Assembly: GCF_000282895.1 (NCBI RefSeq) | Contig: NZ_ALBQ01000039.1 | Coordinates: forward strand, 35,111 to 99,110 | Direction of reading: 5' to 3' | Length of the DNA: 64,000 nucleotides | Source of the DNA: Sphingomonas sp. ATCC 31555 | Lineage (GTDB): Bacteria; Pseudomonadota; Alphaproteobacteria; Sphingomonadales; Sphingomonadaceae | Shown here: positions 54,297 through 63,742 of the stretch, one piece after another | How the letters are laid out: each line of letters begins with the position of its first letter | How positions within the stretch are numbered: the first letter of the stretch is position 1 | The notes under the pieces: generated by a model | Told to the model about the DNA's origin: nothing | Databases searched by the model: none | What the model saw: only the letters and a program-made list of their open reading frames with translations | Translations under genes and position numbers: made by a program

Positions 54297-55322
54297 GTGA
54301 CAGACCAAGCCGCCCCACCACGCCGTCCCGTACGGACCCTCGCGGACCTCGCGCAGCTGGCGGGAGTGTCGACCGGCACCGTTTCTCGGGCGCTGGCCGA
54401 CAAGTCACTGGTGAACCCCGAAACCCGCCAGCGCATCCAGGCGCTCGCCGCCGAGCACGGCTTTCGTCCCAACCAGATGGCGCGCCGATTACGGACCCAG
54501 AAGACCGGCGTGATCGGTATCGTCGTACCGCTAGGCCATGAGCGGCGGCAGCATCTTTCCGATCCGTTTTTCATGACAATGCTGGGCCACCTCGCCGATG
54601 CGCTGACGGAGAACGGCTATGACGTGATGCTCTCGCGGATCATTCCCGACGCCGCGGATTGGCTGGAGCGTATTGTCGACTCGGGCATGCTCGATGGTGT
54701 CTTGCTGATCGGCCAGTCGGACCAGATGGCGGCGATCGAGCGGGTTGCACAGCGCTATCGCCCGCTCATCGCTTGGGGCACCAGCGCGCCGGGACAGATC
54801 CACTGCGCGGTCGGCACCGAAAACGTCGTGGGCGGGCGCCTCGCTGGCGAGCATCTGATCGCGCGCGGCGTGCGGCGGATCGCGTTTCTGGGCGAATTGC
54901 GCGCCCCGGAAATCCGCCAACGCTATGCTGGCATCTGCGCCGCCGCCGAGGCCGCGGGCATGCCGGCACCGCTGCAGCTGGATACCCATCTGGCGTCCGA
55001 CATGATGGAACAGGAAATCGCCGGCCACATGGCGCGGCACCTGGATCGCATCGACGGCATCGCTGCGGGATCCGATGTTATCGCAATGACGACGCTGCGT
55101 GTTTTGGCCGATCAGGGGATGGCCGTGCCCGGCGACGTGCCCGTGGTAGGCTATGACGATCTGCCGCTGGCGCTGCAGACGGTGCCGCGCCTCACCACGG
55201 TCAAGCAGGATATTGCCGGCGGCGCAAAAGCAATGGTGGAAGCACTGTTCGCCCGGATCGAGGGGCAAGACAGCGCCTCGGTAGTGATGCAGCCCGAGCT
55301 GGTGGTCCGCGACTCGGCGTGA
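54297..55322 (+). CDS. LacI-family transcriptional regulator
   Basis: 341 residues. N-terminal HTH TLADLAQLAGVSTGTVSRAL with hinge region AARRLRTQKTG-like segment, then a periplasmic-binding-type effector domain (VIGIVVPLGHERRQHLSDPFF, VPVVGYDDLPLALQTVPRLTT). Start is GTG 54297 with GAGG seven bases upstream. It most likely represses the receptor-halogenase genes, the MFS-GH68 operon and itself through the CAATCGATTG palindromes, being released by a sugar (sucrose or a fructoside by context). Abuts the convergent GH68 gene without a gap. Confidence 0.9.
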   Translation: MTDQAAPPRRPVRTLADLAQLAGVSTGTVSRALADKSLVNPETRQRIQALAAEHGFRPNQMARRLRTQKTGVIGIVVPLGHERRQHLSDPFFMTMLGHLADALTENGYDVMLSRIIPDAADWLERIVDSGMLDGVLLIGQSDQMAAIERVAQRYRPLIAWGTSAPGQIHCAVGTENVVGGRLAGEHLIARGVRRIAFLGELRAPEIRQRYAGICAAAEAAGMPAPLQLDTHLASDMMEQEIAGHMARHLDRIDGIAAGSDVIAMTTLRVLADQGMAVPGDVPVVGYDDLPLALQTVPRLTTVKQDIAGGAKAMVEALFARIEGQDSASVVMQPELVVRDSA

Positions 55323-56489
55323 TCAGCGTCGGATTGTCACCCGATCGCCAGCGAAGTCGAGGGTGAAGAACGGCGCCGGCACGCCGCCGAAGTGCCGCCG
55401 CCGCCCTTCGGCGCTCGCTAGCGTCACCGCACCGTTCGTATCGAGCCCCGGATAGTCCACGAAGCTCAGCACCTCGCCTTCGCCCGTTACCCACCAGCAA
55501 TAAGCCTGGGTGGGCCGTTCGGCCGGATTGCCCGCAACCAGCCCGGTGCCGTTCACCGGTCGCCACGGACCCCGCATCGATTCCGCCACCATCGCATACA
55601 GCCCGGTGGGCGCGGCGATGTCCGCCGCAAACCGGCGCGCCTGCGTGCTCCAGAACAGATAGTACTTGCCGCCACGGTGCACGATGTGCGGGCGCTCCAG
55701 CTCGCTGTTGACGCCGATTGCCGACAGCAGCGGCGGTTGCAGCTGCCATGCCCCATCTCGCCGCTGCGCTATGCCGATCACCCCGCTCACCGGTGTCTCG
55801 GCCCAACCCGCATTGGCGGTGAACAGCACATAATCGGCGCCGTCAGCCGGGTCGCGGAAATACCCCGGGTCTCTGAAGCCCTTGATGCCATGCGGCGCCG
55901 CCACGGCTTCATCGGCCACGGCATAGACTGCACCGTCCGCTGCCACGATCTCCTCGGGCGCGCTCCACCCCTCTAGCCGCGGCGTTCCGCCGTCGACCAG
56001 AAAGCGGCCGCGCGACACGAAGAGCCGCTGCTCAAAGGTGATTGCCTGCCCATATCGGCCGGCAGCAGTGAAGTAGTGCGTCAGCGTTTTCCCATCCGCC
56101 TCCAGCACCGCCGAGCCGGACCATTCACGAGCACCGGGGGTGAAGCCGGGGGCAAAGACCGGGCCGTGCGCGCGCCAGCCATCAGCATCGTGGCTGGTCA
56201 GCCAGATCCGGGCGGCATCGTGTCGCCCCTCCGGGTCGTCCAGCCTGGGCGCGGCGAGAAAGAACCACCAGCTGCGCCCGCCGCGCCGCACGGTGCTGCC
56301 GTCCGGATGCGCAATCTGCCACATGTCCCACACGTCATGGTCGGGCACCAGCGGAGCGCCGCCCGGTGCCAGCACCGGCAGCGCCGCATCGCGCTGAGCG
56401 GGAATGCCGGCAACCGCTTCCCGGGTCCATGCGGCGCAGGGTTCGGGGGCTAGGGCGAGATGGTGCACGAGAAACCTCTTGTCTAACAT
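55323..56489 (-). CDS. GH68-family fructosyl enzyme (levansucrase/invertase-like)
   Basis: 388 residues, five-bladed propeller of GH68. Nucleophile Asp55 in VWDMWQ; REWSGSAVL at 121-129; stabiliser Asp207 in GFRDPG; acid/base Glu265 in NSELERPHIV followed by KYYLFWST; QAYCWWV late. All three catalytic acids are present. GH68 enzymes transfer fructosyl from sucrose to levan or water. There is no signal peptide, so it should act in the cytoplasm, where sucrose imported by the neighbouring MFS carrier would be hydrolysed. Usual levansucrases are secreted and longer (about 420-500). Follows the MFS gene by 27 bases in one operon. Confidence 0.85.
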   Translation of the reverse strand: MLDKRFLVHHLALAPEPCAAWTREAVAGIPAQRDAALPVLAPGGAPLVPDHDVWDMWQIAHPDGSTVRRGGRSWWFFLAAPRLDDPEGRHDAARIWLTSHDADGWRAHGPVFAPGFTPGAREWSGSAVLEADGKTLTHYFTAAGRYGQAITFEQRLFVSRGRFLVDGGTPRLEGWSAPEEIVAADGAVYAVADEAVAAPHGIKGFRDPGYFRDPADGADYVLFTANAGWAETPVSGVIGIAQRRDGAWQLQPPLLSAIGVNSELERPHIVHRGGKYYLFWSTQARRFAADIAAPTGLYAMVAESMRGPWRPVNGTGLVAGNPAERPTQAYCWWVTGEGEVLSFVDYPGLDTNGAVTLASAEGRRRHFGGVPAPFFTLDFAGDRVTIRR

Positions 56490-56516
56490 AGCGGGGATTG
56501 GAGCAAGGTGCGCGGC

Positions 56517-57830
56517 TCAGGCCGGTCTGCGATCGCGGGCGCTCCATACCGCCAGGGCTGCCAGGAACATCAGCACGCCGCACAGGCTGAGGACATTGCG
56601 GGCATCCCCGCCCAGCAGCGAGCCATAGAAAATCGGCACCGTCACCGTGAACAACAGCATCGGGATCACGATCATCATGTTGAAAATGCCCATATAGACG
56701 CCGGTACGTTCGGGCGGGATGGATCCGGCGAGGATCACATAGGGATTGCCCATCATGCTGGCCCAGCCGAGCCCCAGACCAATCGCCGGCGCGAACAGCC
56801 AAGCCTTGGCGGTAACATGGGGCAGCCACAACATGCCAATGCCGGCGCAGACCAGGCACAAGGCATGCAGCCGCGCCGCGCCGATCCGCCGCGCAACCGG
56901 CACCATTGCAAACGCCGCAACGAACGCCACGGCATTGTAGAAGGCCGCGAGCTCACCATTGGTAAGCACCGCTTCGCGAAATCCCGACGAGGTGGAATCG
57001 CCGGTACCGTACACCGATCGCGCCACTGCGAGAATGACGTACGTCCAGTACGCCATCATCGCATACCATTGGAAAAGGCTCATCAGCGCCAGCTTGCGCA
57101 TGGCGACCGGCATATGGAGAATGGCGTCCCCGATCTCGCGCAGCGTCGCCACAACCGACTTGGGCTGCGCGGCGATATGCGCGCGCTCGGCGGGCGTAAG
57201 CGGCAGTTCGGGCACGCGCAGCACCGACCACAGGATGGTGCCGAACGAAAGCGCCGCGCCGACCATGAATGCGACTCGCGCCGTGTAGGGAATGTTGTGC
57301 GAATCCACCCAGTCGCGGTTCATGCCCGCCCAGACCAGCAGCGATGGCGTGAGGAACGCCAGCATCTGCGCCAATCCGGTGAATGCGCTCTGCGTCAGGA
57401 ACCCCAGCCCATGCTGTTTGGGATCGAGTCGATCCGACACATAGGCGCGATACGGCTCCATGGTGATGTTGTTGCCGGCATCGAGGATCCACAACATCGA
57501 TACAGCCATTAAGATCGAACTGCTGAGCGGCATGAAGAACAGGCCGAGCGCACATAGCACGGCGCCGGTAAGGAAATAGGGCGTGCGGCGGCCCCAGCGG
57601 CTATCTGTACAGTCGCTCATCGCACCGATGATCGGCTGAACGAGCAGACCAGTCATCGGCCCAGCGAGCTGGAGCAGCGGCAGCGACGCCTCCGAAGCAC
57701 CGAGATAGGAATAAATCGGCGCCATGTTGCCCTGCTGCAGCCCGAAGCTGAATTGCAGACCCAGAAATCCGAGGTTCATTTCCAGAATACGCCACAAGGG
57801 CAAATGCGGTTTTCCGCTTAGGTTCGTCAT
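56517..57830 (-). CDS. MFS sugar transporter (sucrose/GPH type)
   Basis: About 437 residues, twelve helices. The cytoplasmic motif [14 protein letters not shown] after helix 2 matches the RxGRR signature of sucrose/H+ symporters (SUT/GPH family), and [21 protein letters not shown] is the matching helix-5/loop. Resembles SuxC-type carriers of Xanthomonas. Start at 57830 has GGAGAGGG upstream; longer in-frame forms would run through the operator. First gene of the transporter-GH68 operon; operator CAATCGATTG lies 69 bases upstream. Confidence 0.88.
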   Translation of the reverse strand: MTNLSGKPHLPLWRILEMNLGFLGLQFSFGLQQGNMAPIYSYLGASEASLPLLQLAGPMTGLLVQPIIGAMSDCTDSRWGRRTPYFLTGAVLCALGLFFMPLSSSILMAVSMLWILDAGNNITMEPYRAYVSDRLDPKQHGLGFLTQSAFTGLAQMLAFLTPSLLVWAGMNRDWVDSHNIPYTARVAFMVGAALSFGTILWSVLRVPELPLTPAERAHIAAQPKSVVATLREIGDAILHMPVAMRKLALMSLFQWYAMMAYWTYVILAVARSVYGTGDSTSSGFREAVLTNGELAAFYNAVAFVAAFAMVPVARRIGAARLHALCLVCAGIGMLWLPHVTAKAWLFAPAIGLGLGWASMMGNPYVILAGSIPPERTGVYMGIFNMMIVIPMLLFTVTVPIFYGSLLGGDARNVLSLCGVLMFLAALAVWSARDRRPA

Positions 57831-57898
57831 CGCCCTCTCCCGCCGGCCCTTCGCCTGGTCCTCCCGGCCACTATGGAACGATTCCCAGTTCCGGGCAA

Positions 57899-57910
57899 CA
57901 ATCGATTGCA
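57899..57910. promoter_or_regulatory. LacI-type operator of the MFS-GH68 operon
   Basis: CAATCGATTGCA, identical (13 bases including the preceding A) to the site at 54213-54225. It stands 69 bases upstream of the MFS start codon, in the divergent region with thrS. This is strong internal evidence for one LacI regulon. Confidence 0.75.
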
Positions 57911-58043
57911 CAAGGAAGTTGGGGCAAACGAATGCGAGCGCTGCGGCCCTGTGGTGGTGCCGTTTTCGCAACGCTTGCCTATATCGCCCCCGCGCGGGCA
58001 TAAGCCGCGCTCCGTTTCACACCCAAGAAGAAGGGTCTATCCC

Positions 58044-60044
58044 GTGTCCGAGATGTTCCGCATTACGCTGCCCGACGGTTCCGTCCGCGAGGTAGCCCCG
58101 GGGACTACCCCGGCGGACATCGCCGCGGCGATCGGGCCCGGCCTCGCCAAGGCGGCGCTCGCCGCGCGCGTCGATGGCGAGCTGCGCGACATCGGCCGTC
58201 CGTTCGAGGGCGACGCCCAGCTCGCCCTCGTCACCGCCAAGGACGAGGCCGACGCGCTCGATCTCGTGCGCCACGACTATGCGCATATCCTGGCGGAAGC
58301 GGTGCAGCACCTGTTCCCGGGCACGCAGATCACCTTCGGCCCGTCGACGGACGACGGCTTCTACTATGACTTCGCCCCCAAGGACCGCCCCTTCACCGAG
58401 GAGGACCTGCCGGCGATCGAGGAGGAGATGCGCCGCATCATCGCGCGCGACGAGCCGCTGATCCGCGAAGTCTGGTCGCGCGCCGACCTGATCGCGCGCT
58501 GGACGGCGCAGGGGGAAACCTTCAAGGCCGAATGGGCCAAGGAGCTCCCCGAGGGCGAAGAGCTGACCGTCTATCGCGCCGGCAAGGGCGAGGACGCCTG
58601 GCTCGACATGTGCCGCGGCCCCCACCTCGCCTCCACCGGCAAGGTCGCGGCGGATGCGTTCAAGCTGACCCGCGTGTCGGGCGCCTATTGGCGCGGCGAC
58701 CAGAAGAACGCGATGCTCAGCCGCATCTACGGCACCGGCTGGCTGAACAAGAAGCAGCTCCAGGAGCATCTGACGCGCCTGGAAGAGGCCGCCAAGCGCG
58801 ACCACCGCAAGCTCGGCGCCGAGATGGACCTGTTCCACCTCCAACAGGAAGCGCATGGCTCCGTGTTCTGGCACCCCAACGGCTATGTCATCTACCGCGT
58901 GCTCGAGGATTATATGCGCCGCGCGGTCAACGGCGCGGGCAGCAAGGAAGTGAAGACGCCGCAGGTGATGGACGCGCGCCAGTGGGAGCAGTCCGGCCAC
59001 TGGGGCAAGTATCGCCAGAACATGTTCGTCATCCCCGACGAGACGCCGAACATCGAGGACGAAGGCCCGATGGTGTCGGACGACGTCCAGTGGATGGCAC
59101 TCAAGCCGATGAACTGCCCGGCGCACGTGCTGATCTTCAAGCAGGGGATCAAGTCGTATCGCGACCTGCCGATGCGGCTGGTCGAGAATGGCTGCTGCCA
59201 CCGCAACGAGCCGCACGGCGCGCTGCACGGGCTGATGCGCGTCCGCCAGTTCACCCAGGACGACGGCCACATCTTCTGCCGCGAGGACCAGATCGTCGAC
59301 GAGGTGAAGGCGTTCTGCGCGCTGGCCGACCGCGTCTACAAGCATTTCGGCTTCAGCTATGCGATCAAGCTCGCGCTGCGCCCGGAGAAGCGCTTCGGCA
59401 CCGAGGAAATGTGGGACCAGGCTGAGAACGAGCTGCGCGACGCGGTGGTCGCCGCCGGCCTCGCCACGCCCGAATATGGCTGGGAGGAACTGCCCGGCGA
59501 AGGCGCCTTCTACGCGCCCAAGCTGGAATGGCACCTCACCGACGCGATCGGCCGCACCTGGCAGGTCGGCACCATCCAGTCGGACCGGGTGCTGCCCGAG
59601 CGTCTCGATGCGAGTTACGTCGGCGAGGATGGCGAGCGCCACCGGCCGGTGATGCTCCACCGCGCGATCTTCGGCTCGTACGAGCGGTTCATCGGCATCC
59701 TGATCGAGCATTTCGCCGGCAAGCTGCCGACCTGGCTCGCGCCGGTGCAGGCGGTGGTAGCGACGATCGTGTCCGACGCCGACGACTATGCCCGTGAAGT
59801 TGTGGCGAAGCTCCAGGCGGCGGGCATCCGCGTCGAGAGCGACCTGCGCAACGAGAAGATCAACTACAAGGTGCGCGAGCACTCGCTGGCCAAGGTGCCC
59901 AACCTGCTGGTCGTCGGCAAGCGTGAGGCCGAGGAAAGCACCGTGGCGCTCCGCGTCCTCGGCAGCCAGGGCCAGACCATGCTGACTCTGGACGAAGCGA
60001 TCGCGCGGCTCAAGGCCGAAGCGCTGGCGCCGGACCTCGCCTAA
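58044..60044 (+). CDS. thrS: Threonyl-tRNA synthetase
   Basis: About 666 residues. N-terminal TGS domain ([19 protein letters not shown]), the tRNA-editing/SAD domain with [14 protein letters not shown] and [12 protein letters not shown], the class II core (motif 1 MKTPQ-like [16 protein letters not shown], motif 2 [23 protein letters not shown], motif 3 later) and a C-terminal anticodon-binding domain ([18 protein letters not shown]). Start is taken as GTG 58044 (VSEMFR); ATG at 58053 is the alternative. The strong hairpin at 60056-60083 follows. Essential, single gene. Confidence 0.96.
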   Translation: MSEMFRITLPDGSVREVAPGTTPADIAAAIGPGLAKAALAARVDGELRDIGRPFEGDAQLALVTAKDEADALDLVRHDYAHILAEAVQHLFPGTQITFGPSTDDGFYYDFAPKDRPFTEEDLPAIEEEMRRIIARDEPLIREVWSRADLIARWTAQGETFKAEWAKELPEGEELTVYRAGKGEDAWLDMCRGPHLASTGKVAADAFKLTRVSGAYWRGDQKNAMLSRIYGTGWLNKKQLQEHLTRLEEAAKRDHRKLGAEMDLFHLQQEAHGSVFWHPNGYVIYRVLEDYMRRAVNGAGSKEVKTPQVMDARQWEQSGHWGKYRQNMFVIPDETPNIEDEGPMVSDDVQWMALKPMNCPAHVLIFKQGIKSYRDLPMRLVENGCCHRNEPHGALHGLMRVRQFTQDDGHIFCREDQIVDEVKAFCALADRVYKHFGFSYAIKLALRPEKRFGTEEMWDQAENELRDAVVAAGLATPEYGWEELPGEGAFYAPKLEWHLTDAIGRTWQVGTIQSDRVLPERLDASYVGEDGERHRPVMLHRAIFGSYERFIGILIEHFAGKLPTWLAPVQAVVATIVSDADDYAREVVAKLQAAGIRVESDLRNEKINYKVREHSLAKVPNLLVVGKREAEESTVALRVLGSQGQTMLTLDEAIARLKAEALAPDLA

Positions 60045-60055
60045 CCCGCCGCAAA

Positions 60056-60083
60056 GTCCCCCTCCCAATCATGGGAGGGGGAC
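60056..60083. terminator. Strong palindrome between convergent thrS and the outer-membrane protein gene
   Basis: GTCCCCCTCCCA pairs with TGGGAGGGGGAC around ATCA: a 12-bp GC-rich stem in the 49-base gap between two converging stop codons. It belongs by sequence to the dispersed CCTCCC/GGGAGG family and probably ends both transcripts. Confidence 0.65.
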
Positions 60084-60093
60084 GAAGGGCGCT

Positions 60094-60789
60094 TCAGAAG
60101 CGGTACTTCAGCCCCACCTGCAGGATCGGGTAAATCGGATAATCGTTCGCCTTGTCCTGCAATTCCTGCCGCTGCTTGGCCAGTTCGTTGCGATAGGTTG
60201 TCCCGGCGAGCGTCTGGTCGGTCGCAAGCGAACCGTTCGAGGTGAAGTCGCGGATGCGCACTGCTCCCTGGAACAGCGCGCCCGCCTCGATGTTGAAGCT
60301 CAGCCCCTTGCGCATGCTTCCGCCATAACCGAGCATCAGCTGCGGCGCGAATTCGCGCACCTCGGCGCGCCCCGTGATGGTGCCGATCTGCTGCGGAGTG
60401 AAGATCAGGCTGCCGATCCGCGTTGGTCCATTGGGCGTCGCCCGCACCCGGCCTTCATTGCCATTGTAGCGCACGCCGCCGGAAATCCGGAAACCGCCGC
60501 CGAACGGATAGAGATCCACGATCGCCCCCACGGACGACAGCTTGGCATGGCCGTTATACTCGATACCGCCCGAGGTGAAATCATGGTCCACGCCCAGAAA
60601 GCCGCCGTTGGCGCGCACGCCCACCGTCTCACTCGCCCGGTAGCCGATCTCCGGCCCCACCCCAAGCGTGCCGGCGGTAACGCCGATGCTCACCTTGCCT
60701 TCGCCTGATGCGCGTTCCTGCGCCGCCGCAGGCACAGACGCCGCCAGCAATGCAGCGCCCAGCGCCGCCGCAATCCCTACCAACTTCAT
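60094..60789 (-). CDS. Outer-membrane beta-barrel protein of unknown function
   Basis: About 231 residues. Signal peptide MKLVGIAAALGAALLAAS through AAAQE, then amphipathic strands (VSIGVTAGTLGVGPEIGYRA, YPFGGGFRISGGVRYN, LMLGYGGSMRKGLSFNIEAG) and the C-terminal aromatic motif LKYRF. Length and pattern suit an eight- to ten-stranded barrel. No OmpA-type peptidoglycan domain and no recognised family; a substrate-free adhesin or porin-like role is possible. The ATG at 60789 places the signal peptide at the very N-terminus; a longer in-frame form from 60897 would not. Converges on thrS. Confidence 0.8.
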   Translation of the reverse strand: MKLVGIAAALGAALLAASVPAAAQERASGEGKVSIGVTAGTLGVGPEIGYRASETVGVRANGGFLGVDHDFTSGGIEYNGHAKLSSVGAIVDLYPFGGGFRISGGVRYNGNEGRVRATPNGPTRIGSLIFTPQQIGTITGRAEVREFAPQLMLGYGGSMRKGLSFNIEAGALFQGAVRIRDFTSNGSLATDQTLAGTTYRNELAKQRQELQDKANDYPIYPILQVGLKYRF

Positions 60790-61029
60790 TTTCCGTCCCC
60801 AAGTCGCTGGCATCGTCGGCGCCCCTGCGGCACCCTTGGCCATTATAGGCGCGGCCCTCGGGATATAACGGATTTTGCAGGCCTTTTTCTCCGCCAATGG
60901 ATGAATGCCGTGTCGCCCGCTGCCGGCAAGAACAATTATGACGATGCCGCGAAATCGCCACGGCTGGACCTTCTCTCTGGCCGTGGAATTGTCTATATAG
61001 GCCGCTGATCAACTACAGGAGCAAGTCGT

Positions 61030-61578
61030 ATACGTCCTCCCATGACCCGGCGCCCGATGGCGCCCGCTATGCCGCTCAACGGTCCGCGGTTTAACGAATT
61101 CATCCAGTCGCCCAAGGTTCGCGTCATTGACCAGGATGGCGAAAATCTCGGTGTGATGTACACGCGCGAGGCGATGGCGCAGGCTGCCGAGGTCGGGCTC
61201 GACCTTGTCGAAGTGTCGCCCAACGCCGATCCGCCCGTCGCCAAGTTCCTCGATGTGGGCAAGTTCAAGTACGAGGCGCAGAAGAAAGCGAATCTCGCAC
61301 GCAAGACTCAAAAGACGCAGGAGATCAAAGAGATCAAGATGCGTCCCAACATCGACGACCACGATTACGACGTGAAGATGCGCAACATCCTCAAGTTCAT
61401 CGGCGAAGGTGACAAGGTGAAGGTCACGCTGCGCTTCCGCGGTCGTGAGCTTTCCCATGGCCAGCTCGGCATGCAACTGCTCCAGCGCGTCCAGCAGGAT
61501 GCCGCGGAAGTGGCTAAGGTCGAAAGCTATCCGCGCATGGAAGGCCGTCAGATGCTGATGGTGCTCTCGCCGAAGTGA
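61030..61578 (+). CDS. infC: Translation initiation factor IF-3
   Basis: 182 residues if read from the AUA codon at 61030. N-domain ([21 protein letters not shown] with [17 protein letters not shown]) and C-domain ([33 protein letters not shown]) are complete. IF-3 blocks start-codon mispairing on the 30S subunit. AGGAG at 61017-61021 lies eight bases before ATA 61030 but 20 bases before ATG 61042, so AUA is the better start; E. coli infC similarly uses AUU as part of its autoregulation. A conventional reading starts at 61042 (178 residues). The usual rpmI-rplT genes do not follow; a GH16 gene does. Confidence 0.93.
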   Translation: MRPPMTRRPMAPAMPLNGPRFNEFIQSPKVRVIDQDGENLGVMYTREAMAQAAEVGLDLVEVSPNADPPVAKFLDVGKFKYEAQKKANLARKTQKTQEIKEIKMRPNIDDHDYDVKMRNILKFIGEGDKVKVTLRFRGRELSHGQLGMQLLQRVQQDAAEVAKVESYPRMEGRQMLMVLSPK

Positions 61579-62471
61579 TGGTTGGGCGGCCGCTTCCGCT
61601 GTTGGCGGCGGCGGCCGTCGCCTGGGCTTTGCCGGGCTCCGCGCGCGCCCAGACCGCGGCGTCCCCGCCCAGCGCTGCCGCCGCCGACGAACCGATCGCG
61701 GTTCCCAGCAACGCCCGACTCGTCTGGGCCGATGAATTCGACTCGGGCACGATGCCCGATCCGAAGCGTTGGGCCTATGATACCGAACGGAACCGCCAAG
61801 GCTGGCACAACGAAGAGCTGCAATATTATGCAGCGAACCGCCCGGAAAATGCTCGCGTTGAGAACGGCCGACTGATCCTGGAGGCGCGACGCGAGCGTCT
61901 GTCGAGCCAGGCGGATTATGGCGGTCAGGACTATAGCTCCGCCCGCCTGTTCACGCGCGGGATCGCAAGCTGGACCTATGGTTTCGTCGAGGTCCGCGCC
62001 AAGCTCGCTTGCGGCAAAGGTATGTGGCCGGCAATCTGGATGCTCGGCACCGACCAGAACGCCCGCTGGCCGAAACTTGGCGAGATCGATGTGATGGAGT
62101 TTGTCGGCTGGGACCCGCAGACGGTGCATGGCACCATTCATACCGGCGCCTATAACCATCCGAAGCATACGCAGAAGGGCGCGACCACCAAGGTCGCCGA
62201 CGCCTGCACTGCCTTCCACAGCTATCAGCTGGACTGGAACAAAGACCGCATTCTGATCGGCGTGGACGGCCATGCCTATATGCGGTTTAACAACGACCAT
62301 AAGGGCGATGCCGCCACCTGGCCGTTCGACAAACCGCAATATCTGCTGCTCAACGTGGCAGTGGGCGGATGGGGTGGGATGCAGGGGGTCGATCCTGCCG
62401 CCTTCCCGTCGCGGATGGAGATCGACTATGTTCGCGTCTGGCAGGCGCCGGAGAAGAATAAGGGGCGGTAA
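61578..62471 (+). CDS. Secreted GH16 glucanase (laminarinase-like)
   Basis: About 297 residues with signal peptide (PLLAAAAVAWALPGSARA). Jelly-roll GH16: catalytic GEIDVMEFVG with nucleophile Glu169 and acid/base Glu174, preceded by the canonical ACGKGMWPAIWMLG and LVWADEFDSGTMPD, later HTGAYNHPK and VGGWGGMQGVDPAAFPSRMEIDYVRVW. It should hydrolyse beta-1,3(4)-glucans such as laminarin or lichenan in the periplasm or outside. The ATG at 61578 shares its A with the infC stop (GTGATG); a GTG three bases before is the alternative. Coupling to infC is unusual. Confidence 0.88.
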   Translation: MVGRPLPLLAAAAVAWALPGSARAQTAASPPSAAAADEPIAVPSNARLVWADEFDSGTMPDPKRWAYDTERNRQGWHNEELQYYAANRPENARVENGRLILEARRERLSSQADYGGQDYSSARLFTRGIASWTYGFVEVRAKLACGKGMWPAIWMLGTDQNARWPKLGEIDVMEFVGWDPQTVHGTIHTGAYNHPKHTQKGATTKVADACTAFHSYQLDWNKDRILIGVDGHAYMRFNNDHKGDAATWPFDKPQYLLLNVAVGGWGGMQGVDPAAFPSRMEIDYVRVWQAPEKNKGR

Positions 62472-62492
62472 CCTGCCCGCCCCTGCCGCTCT

Positions 62493-62810
62493 TCAGTCCT
62501 CTGCCGCGATCCGCACGCGCAGGCCATCCAGCGCCTCGGTGAAAGGCACCTGGCACGAAAGGCGTGACGTCGCGTCTCGATCGGAGGCGCTGTCGAGCAG
62601 ATCGTCTTCGTCCATGCTCATCTTGGGCAGTTTGTCCGCAAATTCCGGATCGACATGCACATGGCAGGTGGCGCAGCTGCAGCAGCCGCCACACAGTGCC
62701 AGCAGCTCGTCGAATCCGTTGTCTCGAATCACTTCCATCAGGCTCAGGCCGGCATCGCCGGTCACCGTTCGCTCGGTTCCATCACGCGTCACGACCGTAA
62801 GCTGGGGCAT
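62493..62810 (-). CDS. 2Fe-2S ferredoxin (adrenodoxin type)
   Basis: 105 residues. Cluster ligands in [20 protein letters not shown] plus a fourth Cys in RLSCQVPF near residue 86. The extra Cys within CGGCCSC is unusual but outside the ligand spacing C-x5-C-x2-C. The adrenodoxin/ISC-type fold delivers electrons to P450s, Rieske oxygenases or FeS assembly; no oxygenase is adjacent. Start at 62810 has GGAG seven bases upstream. Divergent from the AlkA-like gene, converging on the GH16 gene. Confidence 0.9.
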   Translation of the reverse strand: MPQLTVVTRDGTERTVTGDAGLSLMEVIRDNGFDELLALCGGCCSCATCHVHVDPEFADKLPKMSMDEDDLLDSASDRDATSRLSCQVPFTEALDGLRVRIAAED

Positions 62811-62873
62811 CTGCTTCTCCTTGGTTTGTGGTGTCCATGCCGACGAACCGGGGCCAATTCAAGGAGCCACTGC

Positions 62874-63497
<624 letters not shown>

Positions 63498-63742
63498 ACG
63501 CGCGAAAGTCGCTGCCCTGCAGGGAAGGATTAGGGGTTGGGCACGATGAACACATTGTGGCTGTGGGGCCAGTTCACCCTTAATCCCGCCCCTGAAGGAA
63601 AGGGGCTCAGGCAAGATGCCTAAGCGGAAGCGCCTTTGTCAGAAGTTGAAGATTAAAGATTGCAACGAAATACAAATCGCTTGAGCGGCGATTACACCCG
63701 TGCGACAATATTCCCGATATAGAGCAATGCACGGAGGGGATC

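Noticed and set aside
58017..60068. A 683-codon frame on the minus strand
   Set aside because: Antisense shadow of thrS; translation is His/Arg/Val-rich and without family features.
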